From: Allacma fusca
Lineage: Eukaryota; Arthropoda; Collembola; Symphypleona; Sminthuridae
DNA: 64,000 bases
Direction of reading: 5' to 3'
Assembly (NCBI GenBank): GCA_947179485.1
Contig: OX359247.1
Coordinates: forward strand, 30,728,801-30,792,800
A program made the position numbers and the translations under genes. Of the stretch, positions 12,009-24,923 are shown piece after piece (position 1 is the stretch's first letter; each line of letters begins with the position of its first letter). The notes under the pieces were generated by a model. The model was given only the letters and a program-made list of their open reading frames with translations. It was not told the DNA's origin and did not search any database.

Positions 12009-13534
12009 CACTAGTGATTGCAACATCCACCAGGGCTTAACTTACAGGAACTAAATTATGCCATTATCGGAGCTTGATTCTAATTCTAAATGAGTCAGAT
12101 TCATATTCAATGTGCAATGTGTTATGGCACCATTGAACGAAATATTTAAAAATTCATTGCTTTTTTAATATGCGCGTCTAAAAGGAATCCTGGTTATGTC
12201 TTGAAAACTGCTCGCGAAATTATTGCGACATCAAACAGGATAAAGACCCATTGACTAAGACACTCGAAGCAATCAAATAGCGCAGGGACCCACTGACTAT
12301 TTTGATGTTGACATTTGTGGCCTTTCCCAGAGTATATTTTACGTTTTTAGTTTGCACAAGAATTGCATAATTTCAACGAACATTTTATGTACTTTTACGT
12401 GTTTGGTAAAATCTATAGGATGCAATTTCCAATAGTTCTACCCATATAATTATAATGTTTTTCTACAATCAAGTATTTTTATTGCTATTCTTTATTCAGA
12501 ATTATGTATTCAGGAATGCAAACATTTTGGAAAATAATCATTCTCATTACAAAATTATTGTTTGATTTAAGCAGATGTAGATACTACAAAGTATGTGGCT
12601 TGCAACGCCCTAAGAAATAAGTAATTAATTTACGCAGAAGTAAATAATGGAATATTAGGAGTGTACGGGTAACTAATTCAAAGTGAATTGTATTTATAAT
12701 TAGCTTAATAGTCATGCTACGAAATAGACTGAATCGAAATAAATATTGAGCTGCCGCACATTCCAGATTTTACCAACCCGTCAAGGTTAATTGCTGCAGC
12801 TTTGTTCAATTTGTACCTGTGAAACAAATAATCAGTAGATATTTGGAATGTCACAGATTCATAGGTAACGAAACGAAAGCAATTGCTCATCAATTACCAT
12901 CTCAATAAAAAAAAGGAATTTACATTCCATTGGAAAAACGAGCTGGCGAAGCCATCAACCGATCTTTCATGGCTCCCTCTATCAATGAAATATTTCGTAC
13001 CTTTAAAAAAAATAAACACAATCTACAAATAATAATAATAAATCAACAAAACAGCTGCATAAAACAAGAAAAACCTTAACTCAGCCATTTTTTGTTATAC
13101 ACATATACGAGAAAAGACTAGCGGTCTTCAAGAACAGAAAAATCTGTAATATGTTTATTTTGTCAAGTGACACACCGGAAAGAGCTGTGAAATATTACAG
13201 AAAAAATTTTCTGTTCGGAATACCTATTCCACAATAAAATGAGCCAAATATTATAAAAATAATTACGTGTACACTTCCCGGATCAGCAACTAGAAATTTC
13301 TGATCGCGTTGGTGAAAAATCTGGAGTGAAATTTAATCTGCTCGATTCAGATGTGGCACTGCCACTTTCGCTTGATGCAGATATTTTTGCGAATCTTCTT
13401 TGAAATTTTTGTAGCAAACCCCTATACCGGTCATTTGGCTTTCACTTCTTCCTCGAATTAGGACTATTTGTCTCATCGTTGGACTCTAATCCCTTAAAGA
13501 AATGCCCTGAAAAAATAACTGAGATAGAAATAAT
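12009..13534. other. Noncoding AT-rich interval
   Basis: No open frame with family resemblance and no clear repeat boundary. The last few hundred bases may include a degraded upstream part of the LINE that follows. Confidence 0.35.
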
Positions 13535-14921
13535 TACTTTATTAAAAAAGGGCGACAGACATGACCCAGAAAATTATAGAGATTAGCTGCGTTACTAAGC
13601 TCTTCACCAAAATTATCCTAAACAGGTTAAGTATATGGGCAAACTCTTGCAGGGTAATCCCAGGTAGGATTTAGGAAAAAACGATCCTATATCGATCAGA
13701 TCTTTACTCTGTCGGGGATAATTCATCGCCATATAAGACACCCTGGAAGGAAAATTTATCTATTGTTTGTTGACTATAAACGTGCTTTCGATAGTGTCAA
13801 TCACATGCTATTATGGGAGAAGCTGCATAATCTACGACTAAGTGTAATGATTATTAGAATCCTACAAAATATGTATTCACAGACTAGACTGAGGGTGAGA
13901 ACATGCGAAGGCTACACGGACTATCAGGAAATAAATGAAGGGGTACTGCAAGGGGAGATCTTGTCACCTATGCCATTTTCCCTATTCATATCAGATATGG
14001 AGCATTTCTTCAAGGAGAATCAGACAACAGGTGTGAGCATAAACGCGACTGTATCCATTTTAATGCTAATGTATGCAGACGATACAATTATCCTGGCATA
14101 CAGCCCAGGAGACATGAGAAGGAAAATAAATCTACTGGAGGAGTACTGCTGCATGAACCAGTTAAAGGTAAATGCCAGTAAAACAAAATTTATGATTTTT
14201 TGCCAGAAAACAGCCAAAAAATCCCCCGAAGTTCCTTCTCGAAACAAATACCCTGGAAATAGTTAAAGAATATACATATCTAGGTGTCCCGTTTTACTCA
14301 ACGGGTTCGTTCAAACGTACTGCAAGTTATTTCAAGAAACAAGCCGTAGGAGCGCAAAACATAATTCTAACATAACATTATTAACTCGTCCAGGTGTAAC
14401 TCATGGGATTCTATTACTAGGCTTTTCGAGTCAATGTGCATGTCAAATTTGTTATATGCTGCAGCAGTGTGGGGCCTTGGTCAAGAGACTAGTCGAAACA
14501 GCTAAAACCACCTTTTTTAGGAAGGTACTTAAATCCAGCCCAAAGACCTCAAACCATTAATTGAGAATAGAGACAAGCAGGTGCCAAATCTCGTGTACTA
14601 TTATTAAGATAGCTTTGATGTATTTACACAGAATACTAAAAATGGAACCAGAAAGATACCCTCATATAATGCTTCAGAAGCAAATAGCTATAGATAACGA
14701 TACGCAATTTCCCCAGTATGGAACTGGGTTACCAAACATTAAGGAATCCCTAGTAAAATTAGGTTTACGGTTTTTAAATCCTTATTAAAATGGATAGTAT
14801 CTCGGCCGACTGGATTGAACAAAACTTCTATAACATTATGGAAACGGCGGCAACCCAGTCCTTTATGGCAGATATAGATAAAGTTATGGTCTCTGTGAGT
14901 AATCCAGCGTATAAAAGCCTA
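13535..14921 (+). pseudogene. Degenerate LINE reverse transcriptase, fragment 1
   Basis: Remnant of a non-LTR retrotransposon ORF. The clearest open part (13763-14266) reads FVDYKRAFDSVNH (palm motif A), LQGEILSPMPFSLFI (motif B-like) and YADDTIIL (catalytic motif C), followed by a LKVNASKTK block. In other frames, upstream sequence resembles the KKGDRHDPENYR start of the domain and downstream sequence resembles a YLGVPF motif. Several stops and frameshifts break it, so it is not functional. The clade is not determined. Confidence 0.8.
14849..14921 (+). repeat. 73-bp direct repeat, copy 1
   Basis: Identical over 73 bases to 15208-15280. Both encode the same LINE peptide (AATQSFMADIDKVMV...). 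Copy 1 is followed by unrelated sequence; copy 2 continues into the N gap. Confidence 0.9.
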
Positions 14922-14985
14922 TGAAAATATATATAAAAGCCTAAACATAAATGATTGGGTTACATTTTCATTTTCACAATTTAAA

Positions 14986-15171
14986 TTAAAAGTATCTCTC
15001 AGAGTTTAGTTTATCACATTCAATTATTAAGTGTTGCCATGTCATTTGATTGGAGTTAAACATTATGCATGCCTTACCTGGAGTTATTTCTACTACTTTG
15101 TCCTTAAAGTATAATTTGCACTCGATCGGGTTTGATAATCTGAGTTTTGCTATGTGCCTAATTTTGTACAT
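14986..15171 (-). pseudogene. Inverted LINE C-terminal fragment
   Basis: The minus strand reads a 61-codon frame with IAKLRLSNPIECKLYF and later TWQHLIIECDKL. This resembles the cysteine/histidine-containing C-terminal tail common in non-LTR retrotransposon proteins (E-x-HLL-x-EC pattern). It is antisense to the reverse transcriptase just upstream, so the element appears partly inverted. Resemblance is by eye only. Confidence 0.5.
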
Positions 15172-15207
15172 AGGTAATTTTGAATTAAGATGACAGTTCC
15201 TTATGCA

Positions 15208-15280
15208 GGCAACCCAGTCCTTTATGGCAGATATAGATAAAGTTATGGTCTCTGTGAGTAATCCAGCGTATAAAAGCCTA
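15208..15280 (+). repeat. 73-bp direct repeat, copy 2
   Basis: Second identical copy of the LINE block at 14849-14921. Its open frame continues to the edge of the N gap. Confidence 0.9.
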
Positions 15281-15292
15281 TTGCAAGGAACT

Positions 15293-15492
15293 NNNNNNNN
15301 NNNNNNNNNNNNNNNNNNNNNNNNNNNNNNNNNNNNNNNNNNNNNNNNNNNNNNNNNNNNNNNNNNNNNNNNNNNNNNNNNNNNNNNNNNNNNNNNNNNN
15401 NNNNNNNNNNNNNNNNNNNNNNNNNNNNNNNNNNNNNNNNNNNNNNNNNNNNNNNNNNNNNNNNNNNNNNNNNNNNNNNNNNNNNNNNNNNN
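15293..15492. other. Assembly gap (200 N)
   Basis: Exactly 200 unknown bases, a size often used as a fixed scaffolding placeholder, so the true gap length is probably unknown. Confidence 0.95.
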
Positions 15493-16142
15493 ACCAGGGG
15501 GTCACGATACCAGGGGCGGATAAACTATTTTGGCGTCATTTTTATATGGTGAGACGCTTTGGTGGATTTAAATTTGGCGGGGACCATATTATAATAAATT
15601 ATAATATAGAAATCAATTGGTAACATTATTACCTACAATTTAAGGTAATTGTCGCTGTTCCCTGGCTCATAGGTGAAACTTATTCAATGTTAAAGATTGA
15701 GCCACACAGGGGCGGATAAATATACTGTGCTCACTGTACACGCATGTAAATATCGTCTAAAACAAACTAGTTTTTCAAAATGCCGAACCTAAAATTGATT
15801 CTTGTAAATTGACCGGTCCTGCACGCCTCTAATTTAGCATAAACGTCTAGCTTCATCGACAGAGGATAAACTGTGAAAATGAAACGGGATTTTTTTCGCT
15901 AGGAATCTTATTTATAGCATATACAGTAAAACCTGTATATAATAGTTTTCCTAGGGACGCCAAAATTTGTCCACTATAGACAGGGGCCACTATATAATTA
16001 TACAGTGGTCAGGGGTCACTATACAAATACATTCAGATATAGGCATACCAGTACGAATCCGACAACGTTTTACATATATACGTTATTGAAAATGTTATTC
16101 GACACTTTTTTAAATAATCACTAATTGTTTTCTGCTTCAGAG

Positions 16143-17467
16143 CAGTGGTCGGACTTTGATTCATCAATACAATACTCTAGTGCTATTTTTGTGCAGTTGC
16201 CTTTACCTGTACTGTGCTTTACTATAGTCTGGATATGATAATTGTTTCAATACTATGCTTTACTTTTAAAAGCACATCGAAATATGTTTCAATACTCTGC
16301 TTTACTGCACTAGTTATGCAAAAATAGTCATCAATACTTTGCTTTACTCTACTAGTTATACATAAATAGTTATCAATACTGTGCTTTACCCATAGAAGTA
16401 CGTATATAATCGTCAATATTGTAAAATCACAAATATCGCCCGTTTATTCTGCTTTCGTTTGTCGTTTTAATGCCGTATGCTAAATGTCTAACGTAAGTAG
16501 TTCCTCCGTAAATTTACTAGATGGGGTCCTTTGCGTGTATCAATAATTTGCTGTACTTTATATGAATTTGTATTATTTATAACAGTGCTCTCAATTTTAC
16601 TCATTACTCGAATTTTTCATAAAGTGAGTAAGTGAGTATTGTACTTACTCGTACTTACATCTGCGAGTATGAGTAAGTAATGAGTAAGTAATTTTAAAAA
16701 GGTTGATGTTTAAGTAAGTAAAGAGTAAGTACGAACACTCATTCCCCAGTGTAATGTAAGTAATGAGTAAGTAAGACGAAATGCAAAGTATCAAAAAGTA
16801 AGTATTGAGTAAGGAAACTCTTCTTTACTGGAGTAACTACCATAGAAAAAATGTTCTCCGACAATGTCCATGACGTATATATGGCTTATGGAGTCAGATA
16901 ACACAGGCCATAGGCAAACAATGCCTTTAAATACTTGCGACGATGCAACTCGTTAAACTTGAGTCGTTGACTACATGGGAGATGACTTGAAAGATGGGAG
17001 TGATGTGAATTATATTTGAAAATGAGGAAGTATTACTTGAGTACTATGCAGGCAAAAGTAAGTAAAGAGTAAGTAATATCAGCTTATTTTTGCGAATAAG
17101 TAAGTAAAGAGTAAGTATTACACTGCGACCCGAAATTTTGAGGGAGTAATGAGTAAGTAAGATAGCCACCATGAAGCCCCTGAGTAAGTAAAAAGTAAGT
17201 ACTGGACATCATGAGAGACACAATTATGAGTAAAGAGTAAGTAAGGGTGTCTAACTGAGAGCACTGATTTATAACAATTCGTTGCTTTGCTTTACTTGTT
17301 TTTATTGCTATAGCGGCTTTTCAATACTGTGTCAATAGTTCATGTCATGAATAGATGTAGATACTGTACTCTGCTTTATTGACGAAACATAATGATGATG
17401 CGTTACTGTACCAATGCTGTACTTTTATCAATACTGTACTAAAAAGTGCAGTACAGTCCGACCACTG
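16143..17467. mobile_element. hAT-type MITE with TCAATACTGTGCTTTAC arrays (family E)
   Basis: Ends CAGTGGTCGGAC.../...GTCCGACCACTG have a perfect 8-bp duplication CTTCAGAG (16135-16142, 17468-17475). Both ends carry repeated TCAATACTxTGCTTTAC units in inverted orientation. Inserted in the pogo-type element and itself interrupted at 16583. Confidence 0.92.
16583..17266. mobile_element. hAT-type MITE with GAGTAAGTAA arrays (family F)
   Basis: Ends CAGTGCTCTCA.../...TGAGAGCACTG have a perfect 8-bp duplication ATTTATAA (16575-16582, 17267-17274). The ends are packed with GAGTAAGTA motifs. It is the innermost layer of a three-level nest. Confidence 0.92.
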
Positions 17468-18179
17468 CTTCAGAGTTCGAATTTTAATCTTTGCAAGGAA
17501 ATCTTGTAATTGATGAACATGCCGTGACTTTCAGAACACTCCGTGTCTTATTCATTGGGAAAATTGGTGGAATCATTTCTAAATTATTTGAGTTCTTGCA
17601 AAGCAACTAATAATAATTATTATATTGAGATAAGTAAAAACTAGTAATTAATTAAAATACTTCAAAGCACTAATAAGAACCAAAGTACTTAAATACAATG
17701 GACTTAATAAATAAGCATTTGATTTAGTACATATACAGTACGAAAGCACTGCAAATAAAAACGTATTCCAAATGCCTGTTATTGAGTTAAACTGAAGCAA
17801 CTGTGTTATTGGTTCGGGTTCGCGCGAGTTGTATACCTTCGCTCTGACTGGGTGACCACTATATACAGGTACTTCAAGCTGCATTTTTAACTGAAGGGGT
17901 AGGATCATTAGTCCACTATGAGCAGGTTTCCACTATATAGAAAACCATTATATGGAGGGAGTTTCCTATGTTAAAGGATAGGAGGTGGGACCGGGAAGTA
18001 AAATGTGTCCACTATTAACAGGAATCCATTATATGAACGGCCATTATATACAGGTTTTATTGTATTTAGAATTTAGGAGCTTTTTAGGCTTATATTCAAA
18101 TTATATGATTTTACACTGAGATTAAATTGCACGACTATTCAGTGAACAGGTTGTATATTGCATAGTGTGGCTTTTTTTA

Positions 18180-18425
18180 CTGTGTAGAATAGTGTGATAG
18201 TTGTAGTGTAGAGTAACGCTAATTTTTAGCTTCCGGCAAGTAGTGGTAGAGTAGAGTAAAGGTTGACTCTGAAAGTAAAACTCTACTGAAAAGTAGTGTA
18301 GTGGTAGTCTTGATTAACGATAAAATAGAGTATTAGTAGAGTAGTTGCAAAGAAAATTTTTGTTTGTAGTGTAGTGGTAAGTACGGCATTTACCCTAAGT
18401 CTTTAGAGTACTGTAGTGGAAAATT
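18180..18425. repeat. GTAGTGTAGAGTA low-complexity repeats
   Basis: Irregular GTAGTG/GTAGAGTA units over about 250 bp. Their look matches the subterminal arrays of the MITEs here, but I could not find terminal inverted repeats or a target duplication. Confidence 0.5.
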
Positions 18426-18459
18426 GAAGGGCTACCTATACAAGCCCCATTGTCCCATT

Positions 18460-18874
18460 TAGTGCCCCTCATGGGTACAGGTTTTACCCGGGTATTTGGG
18501 TACAGGTTCAGGTACAGGTGCGTATCAGGTACAAACCTTATGTACCCATCCGATTTGGGTACAGGTTCAGGTTCAGTCGTTAGATACCTAAAAATTCAGG
18601 TTCAGGTATGGGTACAGGTACAAAAACCAATCTTTTGGGTATAAACCCATCAGGTACGGGTACACACTGGGTAAATACCTGAACCTGAATGTAAAATACC
18701 TGAACATTCAGGTACTCAAGGTCAAAAATTTTGATCTTGAAACATGTTAAATTAAAATTTATATGTATGAGTTCAGGTACAGGTGCGGGTATAGGTTCAA
18801 AAAATCCATGTACCCATGATTCAGGTACAGGTTCAGGTCCAGGTACAAAATGTTTTTACCCATGCGGGGCACTA
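18460..18874. mobile_element. hAT-type MITE with GGTACAGGTTCA arrays (family G)
   Basis: Ends TAGTGCCCCTCATGGGTA.../...TACCCATGCGGGGCACTA have a perfect 8-bp duplication GTCCCATT (18452-18459, 18875-18882). Almost the whole 415 bp is GGTACAGGTTCAGGTA-type repeat. Confidence 0.9.
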
Positions 18875-18882
18875 GTCCCATT

Positions 18883-20770
18883 CAATTTGAGGCTTGACGG
18901 CTTGAGACGTTGAGACTTGAGACTTGATACCGTGACTGTCCGACCGAGTGGATACCATTTGCAACATGTGAAGGAGGAAACAAAATTTGTATTGTTAGTC
19001 CATATTGTGCAATAACGAAGTTTAAAGCAATGAATAACGAAATCAACTATTGTGGTTAATGGCTCTCAACTCAAAACCTATTTCCTCACTACAATGAATT
19101 CGGAATACCAGTGCAAAATTTGAATTCAAATGTGGGTATTAGTATACAGTAAAAACTAAATCTGAAATTTCCGTCTGTTAACTATTTACATCGGGAGATC
19201 TGTAAACTTTAACGGGATCTCTGTACCTCGCCCTACAGACTATTACTAAATTGAATTTTAACAAGCATATCTGTAAAAGGTAAACGGGTATACTATATAT
19301 TGTAACGGGTATAATTGTCTTAAATGAATTTTGAATTAACCAGTTTGCTAGGTATACCCGGGAATTTAAGAATGTTTCGGCAAATTTGGTTATTTAAAAT
19401 TTGCTTAGCGGAGGTTTTTGTCAGTGGAATGACTTGACAGAGTTCTGACAAAATTATTGCAAATGTTAACCAGTAAATTTTAATTTCCTCCTACAAAATT
19501 AAATGGCATCCACCCCGAAATCCCTGGTAGTGCAATTTGCTGGTTCTGCTTATTTTTCTTTCACACATTTCTCCTGCAGTGTTATATCGTTCTCATTTTG
19601 TTGACTTAAAAAGTCACGATATTTTTAGTATATTTTAAATAACGTTGTGATGCTTATCATATTGTTTCCATGCAGTAACAACAAGTAATTAAAAAACAAC
19701 TGCGTATTGTAAGGCGACGTAAAGAAATATTATACGTAGAGATATGCATTCACATTTAAGAAGTTCGAAACGGTATCCATTCAATTACCTTTGCATCGAA
19801 CGACTGCATGGCAACGTTGCTTGGTCCATCATATCAGTTACAAGTTACAATTAACGACAGCGGAAGTAGCTGTTATAATTTCCACATATTCCAATCCACT
19901 AGTTCACATTTTCCACTTGAAAATTGTTTCTATGTAAATTCCAATGTTTCGAACAACAACAGTAGGAATAATGCATAATTACATGACTTTTCGGCACCCC
20001 TTTTTTACTTTCTCCGTTCATCGAGATTCATTCAGTGTCGAGAAATGAACGGGGGTCTAAAAGTGCTAGCAAAATACGTTATTACGACGGGACTATCCTT
20101 TAATCGTAGAAATAGTAGAAGAAATAGGAGCGCTGTGGGTAGTCAGGATGAATATTCGGAAAACAACAGGGGGTAAAAAGATAGTCGAGATCAGATAATT
20201 CAGTGAACTGGAAAAGGTATCAGAACGGAAATTGGCAATGCTGCATAGACCGAATCTTTCACTTTAAGCAAAACATCAAGATGTAAAACAGGGATTGTGT
20301 TAGGCCGGAGTCATTTTTGTAAAATCCAAAATACGGGATAACACGTTTTCCCCATTATTGTTTTCCAATGATAATCCCATGTCAAAATTATAATACCAAA
20401 GAACTTAAAATCTTCTAACCAAAAATAACTTCAAATCTAAATTAGAATACAGGAACTGAATCTCAGAGGATTCAAAAAGATAAGTAAGGAATAACTCTCA
20501 GTTTAAGACTGAGTCTCAAAGTAAATTTTGCACACACATTGGCTTGGGCATAAGTAATTCATTGCGTCATTCGCATATTCACATCACTGCTTAAGAGTTA
20601 ACACTTCTTGAAACGAGAGCGCGAGAACTCCCTCGTCAGGGATTCTTCCCTCGACACAGCTAGAGATTTGACCTTTGAAACTCATTAAAACTTTGTTACA
20701 AGTGACAAATTCACTTCTTAAAATCTACTTACTTACGACTATGTATTCATACCTAACAATATATTTACGC
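18883..20770. other. Noncoding interval
   Basis: AT-rich sequence with no convincing gene. A CAGTAAAAACTAA-like motif near 19145 resembles a pogo-type end, but no partner end was found. Confidence 0.35.
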
Positions 20771-22100
20771 TATACAGCATTGTATGCAGACAAATAAACA
20801 TGAACAAGGGAAAATTGTATGCGCTCTTCATTGATTTCAGCCAGGCGTTTGATTCCATTGTACACACGCTTCTAAGGAACAGACTCGTAGAAGACGGATT
20901 GAGCAAACAACTAATTCATCTAATAAAAGACATTTACAACATCGCCAAAACTCAAATTAGAGGAAAGCAGAGACTAACGGGGTTCGTAAAGATATTAAAA
21001 GGTGCTCTACAGGGCGAGACTTTATCGCCGACATTATTTACTATTTACATAGACAAGATTGTCAAAATATTGAAAAATAGCAAGGTCAAAGGTATAATAC
21101 ATGGTGTTCGAGGCATCATCAAAAGACGACATCCAAAACATTAACATCTTAGCAGAATTCTTTGACGAAAATAACTTGAATGTCAATTTGGACAAGACAA
21201 AGGCCATAATTTTCAAGAAGAATGACCGGCACCAAAAATTTGATGTACTCAAATGGAAGAATATGCCAATCGAAAATGTACAGAGCTACATATACCTAGG
21301 AATCCCGTTCCAGTCCACAGGGATTTTTAATGAGCAAAAGATCATTTCATGGCAAAAGTAAAGCTGCTCAAACAAATCTCTTCGAACTGCTATGGAAAGC
21401 CAGATTCAAAGATATTAGAAAAGCTGTCATGTTGTTTGACTCGCTCGTTGGATCAGTAATAATGTATGCGGCTAGATATGGGGATTAAGATATACAAGTG
21501 AATTAGAAATGTATCAAACTCAATTCCTTAGGAAGCTTTGCAAATTATCAAATAATGCAACAAACTATATAATACGGCTAGATACAGGAGCGACCAATAT
21601 TAAGTGTATAATATTTAAGGCAACAATAAACTTTCTTTTCAAGTTTGTCCTAAGCAGAACGGAGCAATCGCTGACTAGATCATGCTTCAATGAAACAATG
21701 AGAACGAAAGCAGTAATAAAATTCTCCTGGATAGAACGGATCAAAGAAATGTTCAACGAAGCAAATATGATGGAAGAATTAACTGGAATAGTGAACAATC
21801 ACACGAAGTTGAAATTCCCAGAAGTAATATCAAATACTACCTATGGTCAATTAACACAAATGTAGTTAACATGCTAAACAACCCGAAATGGACGCAACTC
21901 TGCCAGATAAAAGCCAATGTTCTTTACAATGACTTCTAAAACCTTGGTCTAAGTTGGAATATAGTATGCCTATTTCGAAATCTTAGAATCGGCTTTCCTG
22001 AAGTGACAACAGACAAAAGCTACACTTTAAATGGAGTCTACAATATCTGGAACAACACGAAATTAAGCAGTCTATGTGAACTATGAAACGTCAGCCCAAC
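20770..22100 (+). pseudogene. Degenerate LINE reverse transcriptase, fragment 2
   Basis: Non-LTR retrotransposon remnant. It reads LFIDFSQAFDSI (motif A), LQGETLSPTLFTIYI (motif B-like), then in another frame NLNVNLDKTKAIIF and YIYLGIPFQSTG, then C-terminal sequence. The catalytic YADD box expected near 21090-21110 is absent and the frame changes there, consistent with a small deletion. Further stops and frameshifts follow. It is related in style to fragment 1 but divergent, and dead. Confidence 0.8.
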
Positions 22101-23815
22101 AGAAGGTCACTTCCAACGGGGTGACAATCCCTACACAGCAGAGAAGAGGGCGGAGTTTCACGTGCTGTGACGTCACGGGGGGAAATGAGAACTATCGCAT
22201 TCATTCTCTACGCTTGTAAACAAGTATATTTCTCTCCATTGTTTACGACTAGTTAATTAATGTTTAAAAAACTGACAAGTATTCGTTTTATTTTCCTTTC
22301 AAAATTCTTATTTATTAATTCAGTGGTGCAACTTTAAAATAATCAAATGCGGAGTTACTTTTCGCAGATTGCTTACACTTGTCCGAATTCCGTTTACAAT
22401 TACTCCGGACATTATTTTGCAATCTATTTTTAATTTGCATTCTAGTTCTCAAAAATACAATATTAATAAGTTTGTAAACCTGTGGATTAGATGATATTCT
22501 ATTGAACATTATAACAGTAAAAGTATAAGTATACATTATCCAGCTGCAGTAAAAACCTTCCGAATTCCAACTGACACAACACTACAGCATCCTAAACCTC
22601 AGCATTTTTTTCTGTTAACCTCTCAAGAGACACTAGAATCCAAGTTACTGTGTCTGTCCATACACAACCAGCTATTTTTAAATTATAACCTAACTAATAA
22701 TTTATACCTATCTAATTATTTTGAAACGAAATGTAACCAGATAAGTAAAGATTGCTTTTCTGTGTCTGTCATTTTAATTCCTGAACGAAGGTTCTGCAGA
22801 AAACAATTTGGGTTGCGATATATTAGTTTTTGAAAAGCAAGTAGAAGGCACAGGAAAAAAACAAAATAATTATTACCTATCAACACTAATTTATCACAAC
22901 CTTGTGGTTTTCTTAATTGTCCATGGTGTTTTCCTGGGGCTTGCTAAATCGTCTTGATTTGGAAAAACTGCAGGAATGGAATCACTTTTCAGTATTTTTT
23001 GACCGGCAGTCGTACCAATTTACTTTTTGCCCATTTTTTAATTTGTGGTTTGATTATCGCACTTTGTTTCCCAAACTTTAGAAATATTTTTTTATAATGT
23101 TTGGGAAACGTGCGAAATATCAAAGAGATGTATCTCACTATTGTTGTTGTTTTTGTATTGTGACATGTTGTTACAGCACAAGCGTGTAGCCTATTGTATG
23201 AGAAATGATTTTAAATACACAAATTAGTATTTTTTAAAATTACTTAAAATTGCAAGTAATTTAAACCCAAATTAAAGTCCATTTCACACAGCTAAACAAT
23301 AAGGAAGTAGGGAACTCGTCTGAATAATCTTCCACGGTGACGACACGTGTTTCATTTTGTTTCGCGCGGTTAGCTCTTATGGGCCCCATAATATGGGGAT
23401 TGTCGCTACCATATATATTCTATTTACCATGGACACTTCCACAGTATGTGGAATACATCCACTACACTCAGTGTCGACACCTATTAATAAGTTTTAACGC
23501 AGGAGGAATGTCAAGAGAAAATTATATTTACGCTATGTTCGGTAAAGAGAACGGTAAGGAAGATTTTACGAAATTTTACTAATTCTGGAAATTTGCAATG
23601 CGTATCAGAAGCACATATCTACAACACATGGGAGCCGTCAACATTTGACTAAAACAACTCTCTCATTCAACGAAACTAAACCCTTTTAACCTTTAATATA
23701 TTTAAGTTGTAAAAATATAGAATAAGTAAGTAAATGTGCACATCTTGTACGAGAAACAGAAATGTTGTAAAGGCTTGGGATAAATCGACTGCATAAATTA
23801 TTATTAAACTTTATT
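22101..23815. other. Noncoding interval
   Basis: Mostly AT-rich DNA with a short GC-richer patch near 22130-22190. Short frames here (for example 81 codons from 23337) show no family resemblance. Confidence 0.35.
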
Positions 23816-23817
23816 TA

Positions 23818-24923
23818 TTAAAGGATAAGATTGAATAATATCATCCCTGGGTTTACAACAGAGGCTTTACAGATCATATCTCGATCATTAATATAATGCT
23901 GATTACCTTTCCGACTTAAACTATGTGCCGCAAACCATATCTCCGATGCACTTGTGACCATAAAAGTTTCGTTACAGTTTATAGTTCTTAAATTCCATGA
24001 TATCAGAGTCGGAATAATCACAGCGGGACAGTGAATAAGGTAGCAAGTGAATCGCATATGTGGTTTCAAACGTACTCGCACTTTTATTATCAATGTTTAG
24101 GATATCGATTCGGGTACTCGAATTTCTTTCCACTCCCATGATTTCATCGAGTCCTGCAGATTCCATTACCTGTTTTATTGTTATTAAATTGATTAGTAGA
24201 GCCATATGCTTAATGATATAGATATCATGTTTGAACTTTGCACGGAGCTGTTTATACCGGTTTCGTATGACGGAAGACTCCCTTAGACATGCTATAGGTC
24301 TCTCATAAGAGCACGTATCTTACTATCAATCCAGGACTTAGCGAATGCCTTGACTCGTTTCAGGTATTGCCCACTATTTCACCATACTGCTGAAGATGAA
24401 CCTGAACTCCTCCGAGTATGAAGACATAATTTCTTCAAATAATGAATTGAAGTCATTCCACATATCCGATATTTGTTGATCAACGATTCCAGCTGTAGCC
24501 GCATTCCACAGTTGCGCCGTCTCATGATCAACCTTAGACTTGACTCTTGTTAACTTTGATTTCAACAACGTTCTTCTTGCAGCAGAACATCCATTTTGTG
24601 AGTCACCACAGTATCTCCTCAGCAAAAGCATGATTCGGACACATGATATTGGCAGTTTGTTTCCGCAGATGATTGTACAATATCCGTCACAGTTTTTCCG
24701 ATATCGGTGTCGTTTGTGCACAGATCCTCGGGGTCGTAATCGGGTCCTGTAAATGGCCCTTGGTGGTATTCGGACACATAATCAATCTGCTTGATTTTCT
24801 TCTCGTCCTTCCTGAAAACTCCAGCTTTCCGTAATGGTTTGTATGCACAGTGTTTGACGTACTTCGCAATGTATTGTCGTTGGATATTTTCCAAATTGAA
24901 ATAATTTTTCTCTGCTGTTTCAA
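23818..24923 (-). other. Unrecognised minus-strand open frames
   Basis: Several overlapping frames of 77-115 codons occur on the minus strand (24619-24894, 24374-24721, 23972-24205). The sequence is less AT-rich than its surroundings and could be a decayed gene or transposon. I do not recognise a family and could not join the frames with splice sites. Confidence 0.25.

Larger units (their letters stand above)
15924..18062. mobile_element. pogo/Tc1-type non-autonomous element (copy 2), carrying nested insertions
   Basis: Ends CAGTAAAACCTGTATATA... and ...TATACAGGTTTTATTG are flanked by TA (15922-15923, 18063-18064). Subterminal CCACTATA-type motifs match the copy at 8353-9177. About 1.3 kb of its length is a later hAT-type insertion. 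No transposase frame. Confidence 0.8.

Noticed and set aside
15496-15725. Two CAGGGGCGGATAAA motifs considered as a transposon end pair
   Set aside because: Both are in the same orientation and no inverted partner or target duplication is visible; the gap hides one side.
19140-19440. Possible further pogo-type element (CAGTAAAAACTAA)
   Set aside because: No matching opposite end found.
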